Assembly (NCBI RefSeq): GCF_022788635.1 | Contig: NZ_CP076024.1 | Span: 1,488,001-1,552,000, forward strand | DNA from: Methylobacter sp. S3L5C | Lineage (GTDB): Bacteria > Pseudomonadota > Gammaproteobacteria > Methylococcales > Methylomonadaceae | Length of the DNA stretch: 64,000 nucleotides | Direction: 5' to 3' | Part shown: positions 27,568 to 36,756 of the stretch, in pieces | Position numbering within the stretch: the stretch's first letter is position 1 | Layout: each line of letters begins with the position of its first letter | The notes under the pieces: model-generated | What the model was told of the DNA's origin: nothing | The model's input: the letters and a program-made list of their open reading frames with translations, nothing else | Database searches by the model: none | Position numbers and translations under genes: made by a program

Positions 27568-28101
27568 ATGCATCAGCAACTTATCATAGAAAAGATTTCA
27601 GGTATTCTTGAAGCAACCGATGATACGTATGATGTTAAGCTGACCCACTTGCTTGATAATGCTAAACGCGTGTTTATCGCAGGCGCTGGACGGTCCAAAC
27701 TGGTTGGCAATTTTTTTGCCATGAGATTGGTACATGGCGGTTACGATGTAAGTGTCGTTGGCGAAATTGTAACGCCAAGCATTAAAAGTGGTGATCTGTT
27801 GATTATCATCTCCGGTTCTGGAGAGACTGAACAACTGATAGCATTCACTAAAAGTGCTAAAAAAGTAGGTGCTAACATTGTGTTGATTTCGGCAAAAAAC
27901 GATTCAACAATTGGTGATATGGCCGATGCAGTGTTCCAAATTGGTCGTTCAGATCTATATGGCAAAGTTTTAGGAATGCCAATGGGAACCGTATTTGAGC
28001 TTTCTACCTTACTATTTTTGGAAGCAACCATTGCTCATGTTATCCATGACAAAGGTATTGCTGAAGAAGTTATGAGAGAAAGACACGCTAATTTAGAGTA
28101 A
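27568..28101 (+). CDS. hxlB: 6-phospho-3-hexuloisomerase
   Basis: 177 residues with a SIS sugar-isomerase fold: AGAGRSKLVGNFFAMRLVHGG (~33-52) and IISGSGETEQLI (~75-86), then MPMGTVFELSTLLFLEA. It converts hexulose 6-phosphate to fructose 6-phosphate. It follows hxlA with almost no gap, so the two are co-transcribed. A 10-bp stem-loop follows the stop. Confidence 0.95.
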   Translation: MHQQLIIEKISGILEATDDTYDVKLTHLLDNAKRVFIAGAGRSKLVGNFFAMRLVHGGYDVSVVGEIVTPSIKSGDLLIIISGSGETEQLIAFTKSAKKVGANIVLISAKNDSTIGDMADAVFQIGRSDLYGKVLGMPMGTVFELSTLLFLEATIAHVIHDKGIAEEVMRERHANLE

Positions 28102-28109
28102 TGTCAAAA

Positions 28110-28134
28110 GAACGAGTGGTTATGCCACTCGTTC
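28110..28134 (+). promoter_or_regulatory. Perfect stem-loop after hxlB
   Basis: GAACGAGTGG (28110-28119) pairs exactly with CCACTCGTTC (28125-28134) around TTATG. It has no T-run. It starts 8 bp after hxlB and about 100 bp before tkt, a position suited to mRNA processing or protection of the upstream hxlAB message. Confidence 0.6.
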
Positions 28135-28230
28135 AAACGTCATATGACGCATCAAAAAAATTTCGTGACAAAATCGCCCAGTTGATAGAAGTCACTACAC
28201 ATAATTTATAAGAATAGTAAGGGGAACAAT

Positions 28231-30225
28231 ATGACTTCGCGCCGAGAATTAGCGAACGCCATACGCGCTTTGAGCATGGATGCCGTTCAAAAAGCAAACT
28301 CTGGACACCCTGGTGCTCCAATGGGAATGGCAGATATTGCCGAGGTTTTGTGGAATGATTTTATGCGCCACAACCCGACCAATCCACAATGGTCAAATCG
28401 GGACCGTTTCGTGCTTTCTAATGGCCACGGTTCAATGCTGATTTATTCTTTGTTGCATCTGACTGGCTACGCTTTGCCAATCGAAGAGCTAAAGAATTTT
28501 CGCCAACTTCATTCTAAAACGCCTGGTCACCCGGAATATGGCTATGCGCCAGGCGTAGAAACAACTACCGGTCCTTTAGGTCAAGGTATTACCAATGCGG
28601 TAGGTATGGCGATTGCTGAAAAAGCACTTGCTGCCCAATTCAACAGGGATGGACACAAAATTGTTGACCATCACACCTATGCTTTTTTAGGTGATGGCTG
28701 CTTGATGGAAGGTATTTCTCACGAAGCCTGTTCATTGGCTGGAACCTTGGGCTTAGGTAATTTAATCGCTTTCTGGGACGACAATGGCATTTCCATTGAC
28801 GGTCATGTTGAGGGCTGGTTTACCGACAATACGCCGATGCGTTTTGAAGCTTACGGCTGGCATGTTATCGCTGATGTCGATGGACACGATTCTGTTGCGC
28901 TCATTAAAGCAATCCAAATGGCCAAGGCCATGACCGATAAGCCCACCATGATTTGTTGCAAAACAACCATTGGTTTTGGTTCGCCAAATAAAGCCGGTAG
29001 CCATGCCTGTCATGGTGCCGCTCTGGGTCAGGATGAAATTAATCTGACTAAAGCCGCTTTGGGTTGGGATCATGAAGCCTTTGTAGTCCCAGCGGATGTT
29101 TATGCGGGTTGGGATGCTAAAGCCAAAGGTGCTCAAGCTGAAAACGAATGGAATGAAAAATTCGCAGCTTATCAAGCAGCTCATCCTGAGTTAGCCGCTG
29201 AATATCAACGTCGTACTGTTGGTGAATTGCCCAAAAACTGGCAAGCTGATGCGGACGCTTTTGTCAGTGCAGTTGATGCTGAAGCCAAAACAACGGCTAC
29301 ACGTTTGTCTTCACTCGCTGCAATTGAAGGGTTTGCAAAGCTTTTACCTGAAATTTTTGGTGGGTCTGCCGATTTGGGCTGTTCCAACATGACTGAATGG
29401 ACTGGCTACAAGCCTATGCGTGCCGATAAGCCTGATGCCAATTACATCAATTACGGTGTGCGTGAATTTGGTATGTCTGCGATTATGAATGGTATCGCCT
29501 TGCATGGCGGCTTTATTCCATTTGGCTCGACTTTCCTGATGTTCTCGGAATATGCCCGTAATGCCTTGCGTATGGCTTCTTTGATGAAGATTCGTGCACT
29601 TTTTGTTTATACTCATGACTCTATCGGTTTGGGTGAAGATGGTCCTACTCATCAACCTGTTGAACAAATCGCAACACTGCGTCTGATTCCAAATATACAA
29701 GTGTGGCGTCCTTGTGATGCAGTTGAAACCACAGTGTCTTGGAAAGCCGCTATAGAGCGTCAAAACGGGCCTTCTATTTTGGTTTTTTCCCGTCAGAATT
29801 TGCCTCATGTACCACGTACTCAAGAGCAAATTGAGGCGATTTCACGTGGTGGATATATATTGAGTGACTGCGATGGACAACCAGAAGCTATTATCATCGC
29901 TACCGGTTCAGAAGTTGAATTGGCACTGAAAGCGGCTGAGCAGTTAACTGCAGCAGGTAAAAAAATTCGTGTAGTTTCTATGCCGTCTACCAATATCTAC
30001 GATGCTCAAGATGCTGCTTATCGTGAGTCAGTATTGCCTGCTGCGGTGACTCAGCGTGTCGCGGTTGAAGCGGGTGTGACTGATGGTTGGTGGAAGTACG
30101 TAGGAACCAACGGTAAAATTGTAGGTCTCGACCGTTTCGGCGAGTCTGCTCCAGCGGGTCAGCTTTTCAAAGAGTTTGGCTTCACCGTTGAAAACGTAGT
30201 CAAGAACGTAGAAGCAGTACTTTAG
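28231..30225 (+). CDS. tkt: Transketolase
   Basis: 664 residues, full length. The thiamine diphosphate motif GDGCLMEG...NLIAFWDDN, the [16 protein letters not shown] substrate region, [19 protein letters not shown] and [19 protein letters not shown] are all present. It shuffles two-carbon units to regenerate ribulose 5-phosphate. The start after AAGGGGAAC is clear. It lies downstream of hxlB, inside the RuMP cluster. Confidence 0.97.
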   Translation: MTSRRELANAIRALSMDAVQKANSGHPGAPMGMADIAEVLWNDFMRHNPTNPQWSNRDRFVLSNGHGSMLIYSLLHLTGYALPIEELKNFRQLHSKTPGHPEYGYAPGVETTTGPLGQGITNAVGMAIAEKALAAQFNRDGHKIVDHHTYAFLGDGCLMEGISHEACSLAGTLGLGNLIAFWDDNGISIDGHVEGWFTDNTPMRFEAYGWHVIADVDGHDSVALIKAIQMAKAMTDKPTMICCKTTIGFGSPNKAGSHACHGAALGQDEINLTKAALGWDHEAFVVPADVYAGWDAKAKGAQAENEWNEKFAAYQAAHPELAAEYQRRTVGELPKNWQADADAFVSAVDAEAKTTATRLSSLAAIEGFAKLLPEIFGGSADLGCSNMTEWTGYKPMRADKPDANYINYGVREFGMSAIMNGIALHGGFIPFGSTFLMFSEYARNALRMASLMKIRALFVYTHDSIGLGEDGPTHQPVEQIATLRLIPNIQVWRPCDAVETTVSWKAAIERQNGPSILVFSRQNLPHVPRTQEQIEAISRGGYILSDCDGQPEAIIIATGSEVELALKAAEQLTAAGKKIRVVSMPSTNIYDAQDAAYRESVLPAAVTQRVAVEAGVTDGWWKYVGTNGKIVGLDRFGESAPAGQLFKEFGFTVENVVKNVEAVL

Positions 30226-30265
30226 TTTTAAAACAAAATATAGAGTAGTTATACACATTAAATTT

Positions 30266-30318
30266 GGAGAGAGCTCCTCACTTTAGAGGCACTAATAATC
30301 TGGTGTGTCGGGCTCTCT
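30266..30318 (+). promoter_or_regulatory. Structured leader before the repeat-protein genes
   Basis: AGAGAGC (30268-30274) pairs with GCTCTCT (30312-30318), enclosing a second stem, CCTC (30276-30279) with GAGG (30286-30289). It lies between the tkt stop and the start of the first KY-repeat gene. A role in mRNA stability or translation is possible; no riboswitch class was recognised. Confidence 0.4.
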
Positions 30319-30340
30319 AACCACTTCTTCCGACTTTTAG

Positions 30341-31060
30341 GTGAACAACGTGAAAAAGAATAATTTGACCAAATGTGCATTCGCGGCATTGCTATTAGCA
30401 AGTACCGTTGCTGGCGCAGATCAACAATACCCTGCTGCAGATTTCCAGCCTGAAGTGCTTTATCAGGATGCTGACTATATCGCCAAGAATAGCCCGGCAA
30501 AAGCTGCTGCCAAGGCTCCTGCTGCCAAAGCGCCTGTCTCTGCTCCAGCCGCTGCAGTTACTCCTGAAAGCACTGCTGATTCAAAATATCCTGCAGCAGA
30601 CTTCCAGCCGGAAGTTTTGTATGTTGATCCTAACTACAAAGCTATCGAGTCAGTGAAAGCGACTGTAGCGAAAAAAGAAGCTGCTTCAACTGCGGTAGAA
30701 AGTGAAGCTGTCAGTGAAAGTATCACTGCTCCTGAAGCTACTGAAGAAGCATCCATGTCGAGCTATCTCATTGGCTTGGTAGTTCTTGCTTTAGCTGGAT
30801 TTTATTTCTTCAAAAGACGTAGTGCTGTTGCTGTTGAGAAAAAAGCCTCAGAACCTGCTAAAAGAACTTATTCGCTTACAGGTGTTGGTAAGTATTTAAA
30901 CAAAATATCAGGTACCGGCGTTACCAGATATCTGGAAAAAAATGTAAGATCCGCATCAGTAACCGGCGTTGCCAAATATATGGCAAAACAGGCTGCATCA
31001 CCAAAAGAAGCAGGAAAAGCAGCAACTGGTGTTGAAAAATACATGCGCGACCGGGGATAA
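30341..31060 (+). CDS. Membrane-anchored KY-repeat protein 1 (unassigned family)
   Basis: 239 residues from GTG 30341; GTG 30350 is equally possible with AGGTGA before it. A signal peptide ends near VAGA-DQ (~26). A periplasmic part carries the same 12-mer YPAADFQPEVLY twice (30-41 and 83-94), each followed by xDxxY, separated by an Ala/Pro/Lys linker. One transmembrane segment (~140-158) ends in FFKRR, so the C-terminus should be cytoplasmic. That tail has four TGVxKY[LM]-type motifs starting at 180, 192, 208 and 229. No catalytic motif was seen. It lies between tkt and tal and directly upstream of a related gene. Function unknown; RuMP-linked scaffolding is a hypothesis. Confidence 0.75.
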   Translation: MNNVKKNNLTKCAFAALLLASTVAGADQQYPAADFQPEVLYQDADYIAKNSPAKAAAKAPAAKAPVSAPAAAVTPESTADSKYPAADFQPEVLYVDPNYKAIESVKATVAKKEAASTAVESEAVSESITAPEATEEASMSSYLIGLVVLALAGFYFFKRRSAVAVEKKASEPAKRTYSLTGVGKYLNKISGTGVTRYLEKNVRSASVTGVAKYMAKQAASPKEAGKAATGVEKYMRDRG

Positions 31061-31063
31061 TCA

Positions 31064-31852
31064 ATGAGCCAGAATAACTTGAGTGGATTGTTTTTTCCTG
31101 CTGTTGCCGGCTTATTCTTTTTTATGAAACGGCCTAAAACCGAGGAAATTAAGGCTGTTTATCCTGTCTATTCCAGAGATTCCGACGGGCTTACTGGTGT
31201 TGCCAAGTATTTGGATCATCAGAATGCTTTAAGCAGAAAAGAAATTGAGCAGGAAAATCGGATGTCAAATCAATCGGCGACTGGAGTTGCCCGGTATTTG
31301 GAAAGCCAGAGCAAGTCTTCTGCCAGTCGTGTAGCCAAGTATATTCTGAGACAGTCAATAGCTGAAAAACAGAAAAGACAGTCCCTTGGTGAAAACGAAG
31401 TTACAGGCGTTGAAAAATACCTTAAAAATAAAAAAGCAGCACCAGGACTTAGTGGCGTAGAAAAATATCTGAAACATCAGGCAAGTTTGCCGCAACCTAG
31501 TAAAGTTGCCAAGTATCTGGCAAAACAATCAGCTTTGTCTGCCCTGCAAGTGCAGCACGCTCAAGTAGAAGTATCTGGAGTTGCCAAGTATTTACAACAT
31601 CAGGCAAGTTTGCCACAGCCAAGCCGGGTTGCCAAGTATATGGCAAAGCAAGCGGTTTTGGCCGCTTTGGCAGCGAAGCAGGTTAAGCAAGCTGTAGGTC
31701 AAACCAAGGTTGATCAGTATCTGCAACATCAGGCGAGTCTGCCGCAGATAAGTAGGGTTGCCAAGTACATGGTAAGACAAGCTTTGGTTGACAGGCAAAA
31801 ACCCGTTGCGGTTGAAACAGGTGTCGAAAAGTACATGCGGCACCAAGGTTAA
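31064..31852 (+). CDS. Membrane-anchored KY-repeat protein 2 (unassigned family)
   Basis: 262 residues, starting 3 bp after the previous stop. A short N-terminal hydrophobic anchor (GLFFPAVAGLFFFMKR, ~8-23) resembles the anchor of the upstream protein and would leave the rest in the cytoplasm. Eleven copies of [TS][GRK]V[AED][KRQ]Y[LMI] start at 44, 73, 88, 114, 130, 146, 171, 187, 214, 230 and 252. Most are paired 15-16 residues apart with 22-29 residues between pairs; ASLPQ[PI] links three of the pairs. It is rich in K, Q and A and very basic. No enzyme motif was seen. It looks like a multivalent binding or scaffold protein; partners are unknown. Confidence 0.75.
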   Translation: MSQNNLSGLFFPAVAGLFFFMKRPKTEEIKAVYPVYSRDSDGLTGVAKYLDHQNALSRKEIEQENRMSNQSATGVARYLESQSKSSASRVAKYILRQSIAEKQKRQSLGENEVTGVEKYLKNKKAAPGLSGVEKYLKHQASLPQPSKVAKYLAKQSALSALQVQHAQVEVSGVAKYLQHQASLPQPSRVAKYMAKQAVLAALAAKQVKQAVGQTKVDQYLQHQASLPQISRVAKYMVRQALVDRQKPVAVETGVEKYMRHQG

Positions 31853-32065
31853 TAAATCTTTTGAGAAACAGACTGCCGTCATAGCGATTTTAACGATCGC
31901 TGGCGGAGTTTTTCTCTGTTTCTCCTCTATTGGGGCTGGTTTTAAATCACTTTGCCTTAATTATTATCGTTTCTACCAACGGCCAAATTCAAGCATTCGC
32001 GATACTGATTAATCATTACGCGCGACCATTCGATTTTTTAATTATAAATATAAAAGGCACCAATT

Positions 32066-33052
32066 ATGGGAAAAAATTTACTAGAGCAACTTAAAGAATT
32101 CACTGTTGTTGTGGCTGATACCGGAGATATCCAGGCAATTGAAACTTTTAAGCCTCGTGATTCTACTACAAACCCATCGTTAATTACTGCAGCTGCACAA
32201 ATGCCGCAATACCAAGGCATTGTTGATGATACGTTGAAAGCCGCCAGAGCCAGTAAAGGAAAAGCGGCTTCAGCTGCCGAGGTAGTTTCACTTGCCTTTG
32301 ACAGCCTTGCTGTTTCTTTTGGTCTTAAGATTCTTGAGATTATTCCTGGCCGCGTTTCAACTGAAGTTGATGCCCGTCTTTCTTTCGATACTGATGCTAC
32401 CATTGCAAAAGGTCGTGAGTTAATAGCGCAATACGAAGCAAATGATGTTGCTCGTGACCGTGTATTAATTAAAATTGCTGCTACCTGGGAAGGTATTCAG
32501 GCAGCTGCCGTTCTTGAAAAAGAGGGTATTCATTGTAATTTGACGCTATTGTTTGGTCTTCATCAGGCTATTGCTTGTGCCGAAAATGGCATCACTCTGA
32601 TTTCTCCTTTTGTTGGACGTATTCTTGATTGGTACAAGAAAGATACCGGCCGTGATTCTTATGCGCCTGCAGAAGATCCAGGTGTGGTTTCAGTCACTGA
32701 AATCTACAACTATTACAAAAAATTTGGTTACAAGACTGAAGTTATGGGTGCCAGTTTCAGGAGTCTTGGTGAAATTACAGAATTAGCCGGTTGTGATTTG
32801 TTGACGATTGCGCCTTCTTTGTTGGCCGAGTTGCAAGCCACAGAAGGTGACTTACCACGCAAGCTTGATCCAGAAAATGCAGCAACATTGTCAATTGAAA
32901 AATTAACTATTGATAAAGCAACTTTTGATCGTATGCACGTTGAAAACCGCATGGCTAACGATAAATTAGCTGAAGGTATCAGCGGCTTTGCGGCTGCACT
33001 GGAAGCCCTTGAAGAGCTTCTTGCTGCCCGTTTGGCTAGCCTGGAAGGTTAA
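32066..33052 (+). CDS. tal: Transaldolase
   Basis: 328 residues of the TalB class. The Schiff-base lysine is Lys136 in [55 protein letters not shown] and [11 protein letters not shown] are typical. It transfers dihydroxyacetone units in the RuMP regeneration arm. A 213-bp AT-rich gap separates it from the repeat-protein genes, so it may have its own promoter. Confidence 0.96.
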   Translation: MGKNLLEQLKEFTVVVADTGDIQAIETFKPRDSTTNPSLITAAAQMPQYQGIVDDTLKAARASKGKAASAAEVVSLAFDSLAVSFGLKILEIIPGRVSTEVDARLSFDTDATIAKGRELIAQYEANDVARDRVLIKIAATWEGIQAAAVLEKEGIHCNLTLLFGLHQAIACAENGITLISPFVGRILDWYKKDTGRDSYAPAEDPGVVSVTEIYNYYKKFGYKTEVMGASFRSLGEITELAGCDLLTIAPSLLAELQATEGDLPRKLDPENAATLSIEKLTIDKATFDRMHVENRMANDKLAEGISGFAAALEALEELLAARLASLEG

Positions 33053-33062
33053 AAAAGCGCTA

Positions 33063-33100
33063 CGTCATTGGGTATGGACGATTGTCATGTCCGAATGACG
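33063..33100 (+). promoter_or_regulatory. Stem-loop between tal and fba
   Basis: CGTCATT (33063-33069) pairs with AATGACG (33094-33100), with an inner GGAC (33076-33079) / GTCC (33089-33092) stem. It has no T-run directly after. Probably an mRNA boundary rather than a full stop, since fba follows 49 bp later in the same direction. Confidence 0.45.
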
Positions 33101-33148
33101 CCGAGTTTTATTACCCCTCAAGCAAATTGACTTAAACAGGATACCAAA

Positions 33149-34228
33149 ATGTCACAAAAAATTTTAGATGTAGTTAAACCCGGCGTTGTAACCGGTGAAG
33201 ATGTCCAAAAAATCTTTGCAATTTGTAAAGAAAACAAGTTCGCAATGCCGGCTGTTAATGTTATCAATACTGATTCAATTAATGCCGTATTGGAAGCCGC
33301 CGCCAAGGTGAAATCACCTGTTGTTATTCAGTTTTCTAACGGTGGCGCTCAATTTGTTGCAGGTAAAGGTCTTAAATTAGACGGTCAGGATGCTGCGGTT
33401 CTTGGTGCTATCTCAGGCGCTCAGCATGTTCACCTGATGGCAGAAGCTTATGGTGTACCGGTTATTCTTCATACAGATCACGCAGCAAAAAAATTATTGC
33501 CCTGGATTGATGGCTTGTTGGATGCTGGCGAAAAACATTTTGCTGCAACAGGCAAACCTTTATTCAGCTCGCACATGTTGGATTTATCGGAAGAAAGTCT
33601 GCACGAAAATATTGAAATTTGTGGTCAATACCTGGCACGTATGTCCAAAATGGGCATGACACTAGAAATCGAATTGGGTGTTACCGGTGGTGAAGAAGAC
33701 GGCGTTGATAACAGCAATTTGGATCATTCATTGTTGTACACACAGCCAGAAGACGTTGCTTATGCTTATGAAGAATTAAGCAAAATTAGTCATCGTTTTA
33801 CCATCGCGGCTTCTTTTGGCAATGTGCATGGCGTTTACAAGCCAGGTAATGTTAAATTGACACCTGCCATATTGGCCAATTCGCAAAAATATGTCACTGA
33901 AAAATATGGCATACCTGCGAATACATTGAATTTTGTTTTCCACGGTGGTTCGGGTTCTTCTGCGGCAGAAATCAAAGAATCGATTAGCTACGGTGTCGTT
34001 AAAATGAACATTGATACTGATACTCAGTGGGCTACTTGGGAAGGTATCATGAACTTTTACAAGGAAAATGAAGGTTATTTGCAAGGTCAAATCGGCAATC
34101 CTGACGGTGACGACAAGCCTAACAAAAAATATTATGATCCACGTGTTTGGCAACGTGCCGGTGAAGTGGGAATGATCACTCGCCTGGAACAAGCTTTTAA
34201 GGAATTGAACGCTGTACATACTTTGTAA
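33149..34228 (+). CDS. fba: Fructose-bisphosphate aldolase, class II
   Basis: 359 residues of the E. coli FbaA type. Zinc and catalytic residues lie in ILHTDHAAKKLLPW; EIELGVTGGEEDGVDN and FHGGSGSSAAEIKESISYGVVKMNIDTDTQWATW are conserved blocks. It cleaves fructose 1,6-bisphosphate, and possibly sedoheptulose bisphosphate, in the RuMP cleavage and rearrangement arms. It is the last gene of the cluster and is followed by a terminator. Confidence 0.96.
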   Translation: MSQKILDVVKPGVVTGEDVQKIFAICKENKFAMPAVNVINTDSINAVLEAAAKVKSPVVIQFSNGGAQFVAGKGLKLDGQDAAVLGAISGAQHVHLMAEAYGVPVILHTDHAAKKLLPWIDGLLDAGEKHFAATGKPLFSSHMLDLSEESLHENIEICGQYLARMSKMGMTLEIELGVTGGEEDGVDNSNLDHSLLYTQPEDVAYAYEELSKISHRFTIAASFGNVHGVYKPGNVKLTPAILANSQKYVTEKYGIPANTLNFVFHGGSGSSAAEIKESISYGVVKMNIDTDTQWATWEGIMNFYKENEGYLQGQIGNPDGDDKPNKKYYDPRVWQRAGEVGMITRLEQAFKELNAVHTL

Positions 34229-34248
34229 TAGCAGCAGACGATTCAATT

Positions 34249-34282
34249 AAAAAAGCCGGTGTTTGATGCATCGGCTTTTTTT
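34249..34282 (+). terminator. Rho-independent terminator after fba
   Basis: AAAAAAGCCG pairs with CGGCTTTTTT and ends in a T-run. It starts 20 bp after the fba stop and closes the RuMP cluster. Confidence 0.88.
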
Positions 34283-34692
34283 ATGCCCGACATTCCGCAA
34301 CTTACCCCAAGAAACCTGGACAATAAAAAGTCGAAAAACAACTTTCGTATCGATAAGGGTATTTGGTTGATGGCGACCCCACGTGTTTCTTAAATCACCA
34401 AAGCGCATTATGGCGCTAATGATGATGATCCTCTGACTTTTAATAGTTGTCGATAGGTCATTTTGAATTGCAAGCTGCTGACAATTTGAATAAGAATGAA
34501 TGCTGCCGTGTTGTGACGAGCCAACAGGTATTACTTATCGATAATATTTAAATAGCTATTTTATAAAACAGACTCGCCATACTGTACAATTAAGTCCGTT
34601 ATAGTTGTTAACATATTAATTTATCTCTCGGTGATTTCCATGAAATGCACTATATCCTTCTTAAAGTTATCAATAATGTTTTAAGTTTAAAT
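34283..34692. other. Intergenic region, nothing recognised
   Basis: About 400 bp between the fba terminator and the GH17-type gene. No gene, strong hairpin or repeat was seen. It should contain the promoter of the next gene. Confidence 0.35.
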
Positions 34693-36594
34693 ATGAAAAT
34701 CTCCAGGCTCATTGTGTTTTTTTTATTGGTTATCGCTGTTAACGGTTTGTTGTCGTGGTTAAGCAATTTACCACAGGATGCAGGTCCCGATGTTCCTGAC
34801 GGTAAAATCAGCAGCGTTTCTTTTGCCCCGTTTCGTGAAGGACAAAGTCCATTAACAGAAGTATTTCCTAAAGCTGAAGAGATAGACGAAGATTTACGGT
34901 TGTTATCTACCGAAACCCATACCATACGCACTTATGCCAGCACGCGCGGCTTGACCGATGTAGCGGCTATGGCTCAAAAATATGGCCTTAATGTTATACA
35001 AGGTGCCTGGATAGGTGGGATGACCATGGCCGAGGAAAATCAGGCCGAGATTGATCAATTAATTAAAGTCGCCAATCAATATCCGGATGTTATCAAGCGG
35101 GTTATCGTCGGCAATGAAGTCCTGCTCAGGGGGGAGTTGGAGCCGGAACAACTGCTGCAATACATCCGGCAAGTTAAAAAAGCAGTTAAACAGCCGGTTT
35201 CTTATGCTGATGTCTGGTCTTTTTATATGCGTTATCCGGAAATTGCCAAGGAAGTTGATTTTTTCACTGTGCATATTTTGCCATACTGGGAAGATGAACC
35301 CTTAACAATTGAAGAAACTGCTGCACATATAGAAAAAAATTACCGGAAAATCCGCGAAGCTTATCCAGATAAGCCGATTTTAATCGGCGAGTCGGGTTGG
35401 CCAAGTGCAGGACGTCAGCGTGGTTGGGCGGTACCCAGTGTCGTTAATGAAGCCAAGTTTATTCGCTCGCTGGTGCAATTGGCCAATAAGAACGGCTTTG
35501 ACTATAACGTTGTCGAGGCATTTAATCAGCCGTGGAAAAGCCAACTTGAAGGCGTGGTCGGTGCTAATTGGGGGCTTTATTCTGCAGATCGCGAGCTGGT
35601 CTTTCCATTGACCGGCAAGGTAACGGAAAATCCTTTGTGGCCGAAGCGCTTGCTTTATGCAGCTTTGATTACGTTACTTGTGGGCGGCTGGCAAGCAAAA
35701 GCGCTCTTTAGGCTTGCGCCAATTCGCTTATTAGGTTTTCTCGGCTTTACTCAATTACTCAGTACTTTATTAGTTAATCAGATCGGTGATTATTGGTATA
35801 CCAGCTATAGCCTGATCGAGCGACTACAAGTCTGGTTTATTGGCGGGTTGAGCTTGTTGTTGGGCTGCTTGATACTCGGTCGTACATTAGATGTGTTAAA
35901 AGACAGTATGAGCGAAAAATGTGGTCTATGGATACGTTATTTAATACTGGCCTTTGTTGCTATTGCGCTATATGAATCCCAGGCTTTGGCGTTGAATGGA
36001 CGTTATCTTAGTATGCCTTATCCAATGACTTATATACCAGTGGTCGGCATAGTAGGTTTTATGGTTATTCGTTATTTTGTAAAAGGCGAAAATTATATCT
36101 TCTCGTTAAGAATTAATGACCTGTTCAGTACACAAGCCCTCTCAGTAAAATCGGCTAAAATAGTCAGTCTCGTATTAGCGTTAACAGGCTTGCTTTTAAT
36201 TGTTATTGAAATGGATTTTATTATGCATAACTCAAATTATGAAGAGGCTTATCCTGTTTTATTTGACAGGATTTATGCGACATTCATGGTCACCTGCAAC
36301 TATAGCCAGTTAATGGGCTGGCCTATGTTGATCGCGGCAGTTCTTTTTCGAATCCCTTTGCGGGCTTGCGCTTATGCGTTGATTTTTATGGTTCTAGCCA
36401 TTATCATAGGCGAAACTTGTACGTTCCTTATGGGGCACGATTTTATCGAGAGCTACCCCAATGTTGGCGAAAGAGTATCGATGGCCTTTATTTATACAAT
36501 AACTAACTGCGAGTTACTGCTTTGGTTAGCCAGTTTACTGATACTGGCGTTCCCGTTGTGGCAGTACCGAGACAATAAAACCTCTGGTGCGTAA
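34693..36594 (+). CDS. GH17-type glucanase/transglycosylase with membrane C-terminus
   Basis: About 633 residues from ATG 34693; ATG 34645 would add 16. An N-terminal signal or anchor (LIVFFLLVIAVNGLLSWL) is followed by a GH17-like TIM barrel (~35-310) with the acid/base Glu142 in IVGNEVLL and the nucleophile Glu233 in IGESGWPS. The second half has about eight hydrophobic segments. Bacterial proteins of this layout act on beta-1,3-glucans, sometimes as branching transferases of cyclic glucans. No glucan synthase is adjacent. Substrate not proven. Confidence 0.75.
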   Translation: MKISRLIVFFLLVIAVNGLLSWLSNLPQDAGPDVPDGKISSVSFAPFREGQSPLTEVFPKAEEIDEDLRLLSTETHTIRTYASTRGLTDVAAMAQKYGLNVIQGAWIGGMTMAEENQAEIDQLIKVANQYPDVIKRVIVGNEVLLRGELEPEQLLQYIRQVKKAVKQPVSYADVWSFYMRYPEIAKEVDFFTVHILPYWEDEPLTIEETAAHIEKNYRKIREAYPDKPILIGESGWPSAGRQRGWAVPSVVNEAKFIRSLVQLANKNGFDYNVVEAFNQPWKSQLEGVVGANWGLYSADRELVFPLTGKVTENPLWPKRLLYAALITLLVGGWQAKALFRLAPIRLLGFLGFTQLLSTLLVNQIGDYWYTSYSLIERLQVWFIGGLSLLLGCLILGRTLDVLKDSMSEKCGLWIRYLILAFVAIALYESQALALNGRYLSMPYPMTYIPVVGIVGFMVIRYFVKGENYIFSLRINDLFSTQALSVKSAKIVSLVLALTGLLLIVIEMDFIMHNSNYEEAYPVLFDRIYATFMVTCNYSQLMGWPMLIAAVLFRIPLRACAYALIFMVLAIIIGETCTFLMGHDFIESYPNVGERVSMAFIYTITNCELLLWLASLLILAFPLWQYRDNKTSGA

Positions 36595-36756
36595 TCAGAT
36601 TATTCAGCAAGTAGCAATACCCAGTATTGGTAAATTATATGTATGGGGTTGTAATTAATAATGCCATTACCTGCGCTTTTTTGTTCAGAACAAGACAATC
36701 CCTATCTCAGGCAATAGAATAGGTTGATCATTAGTTAACTTATTATATTTCCTGCC

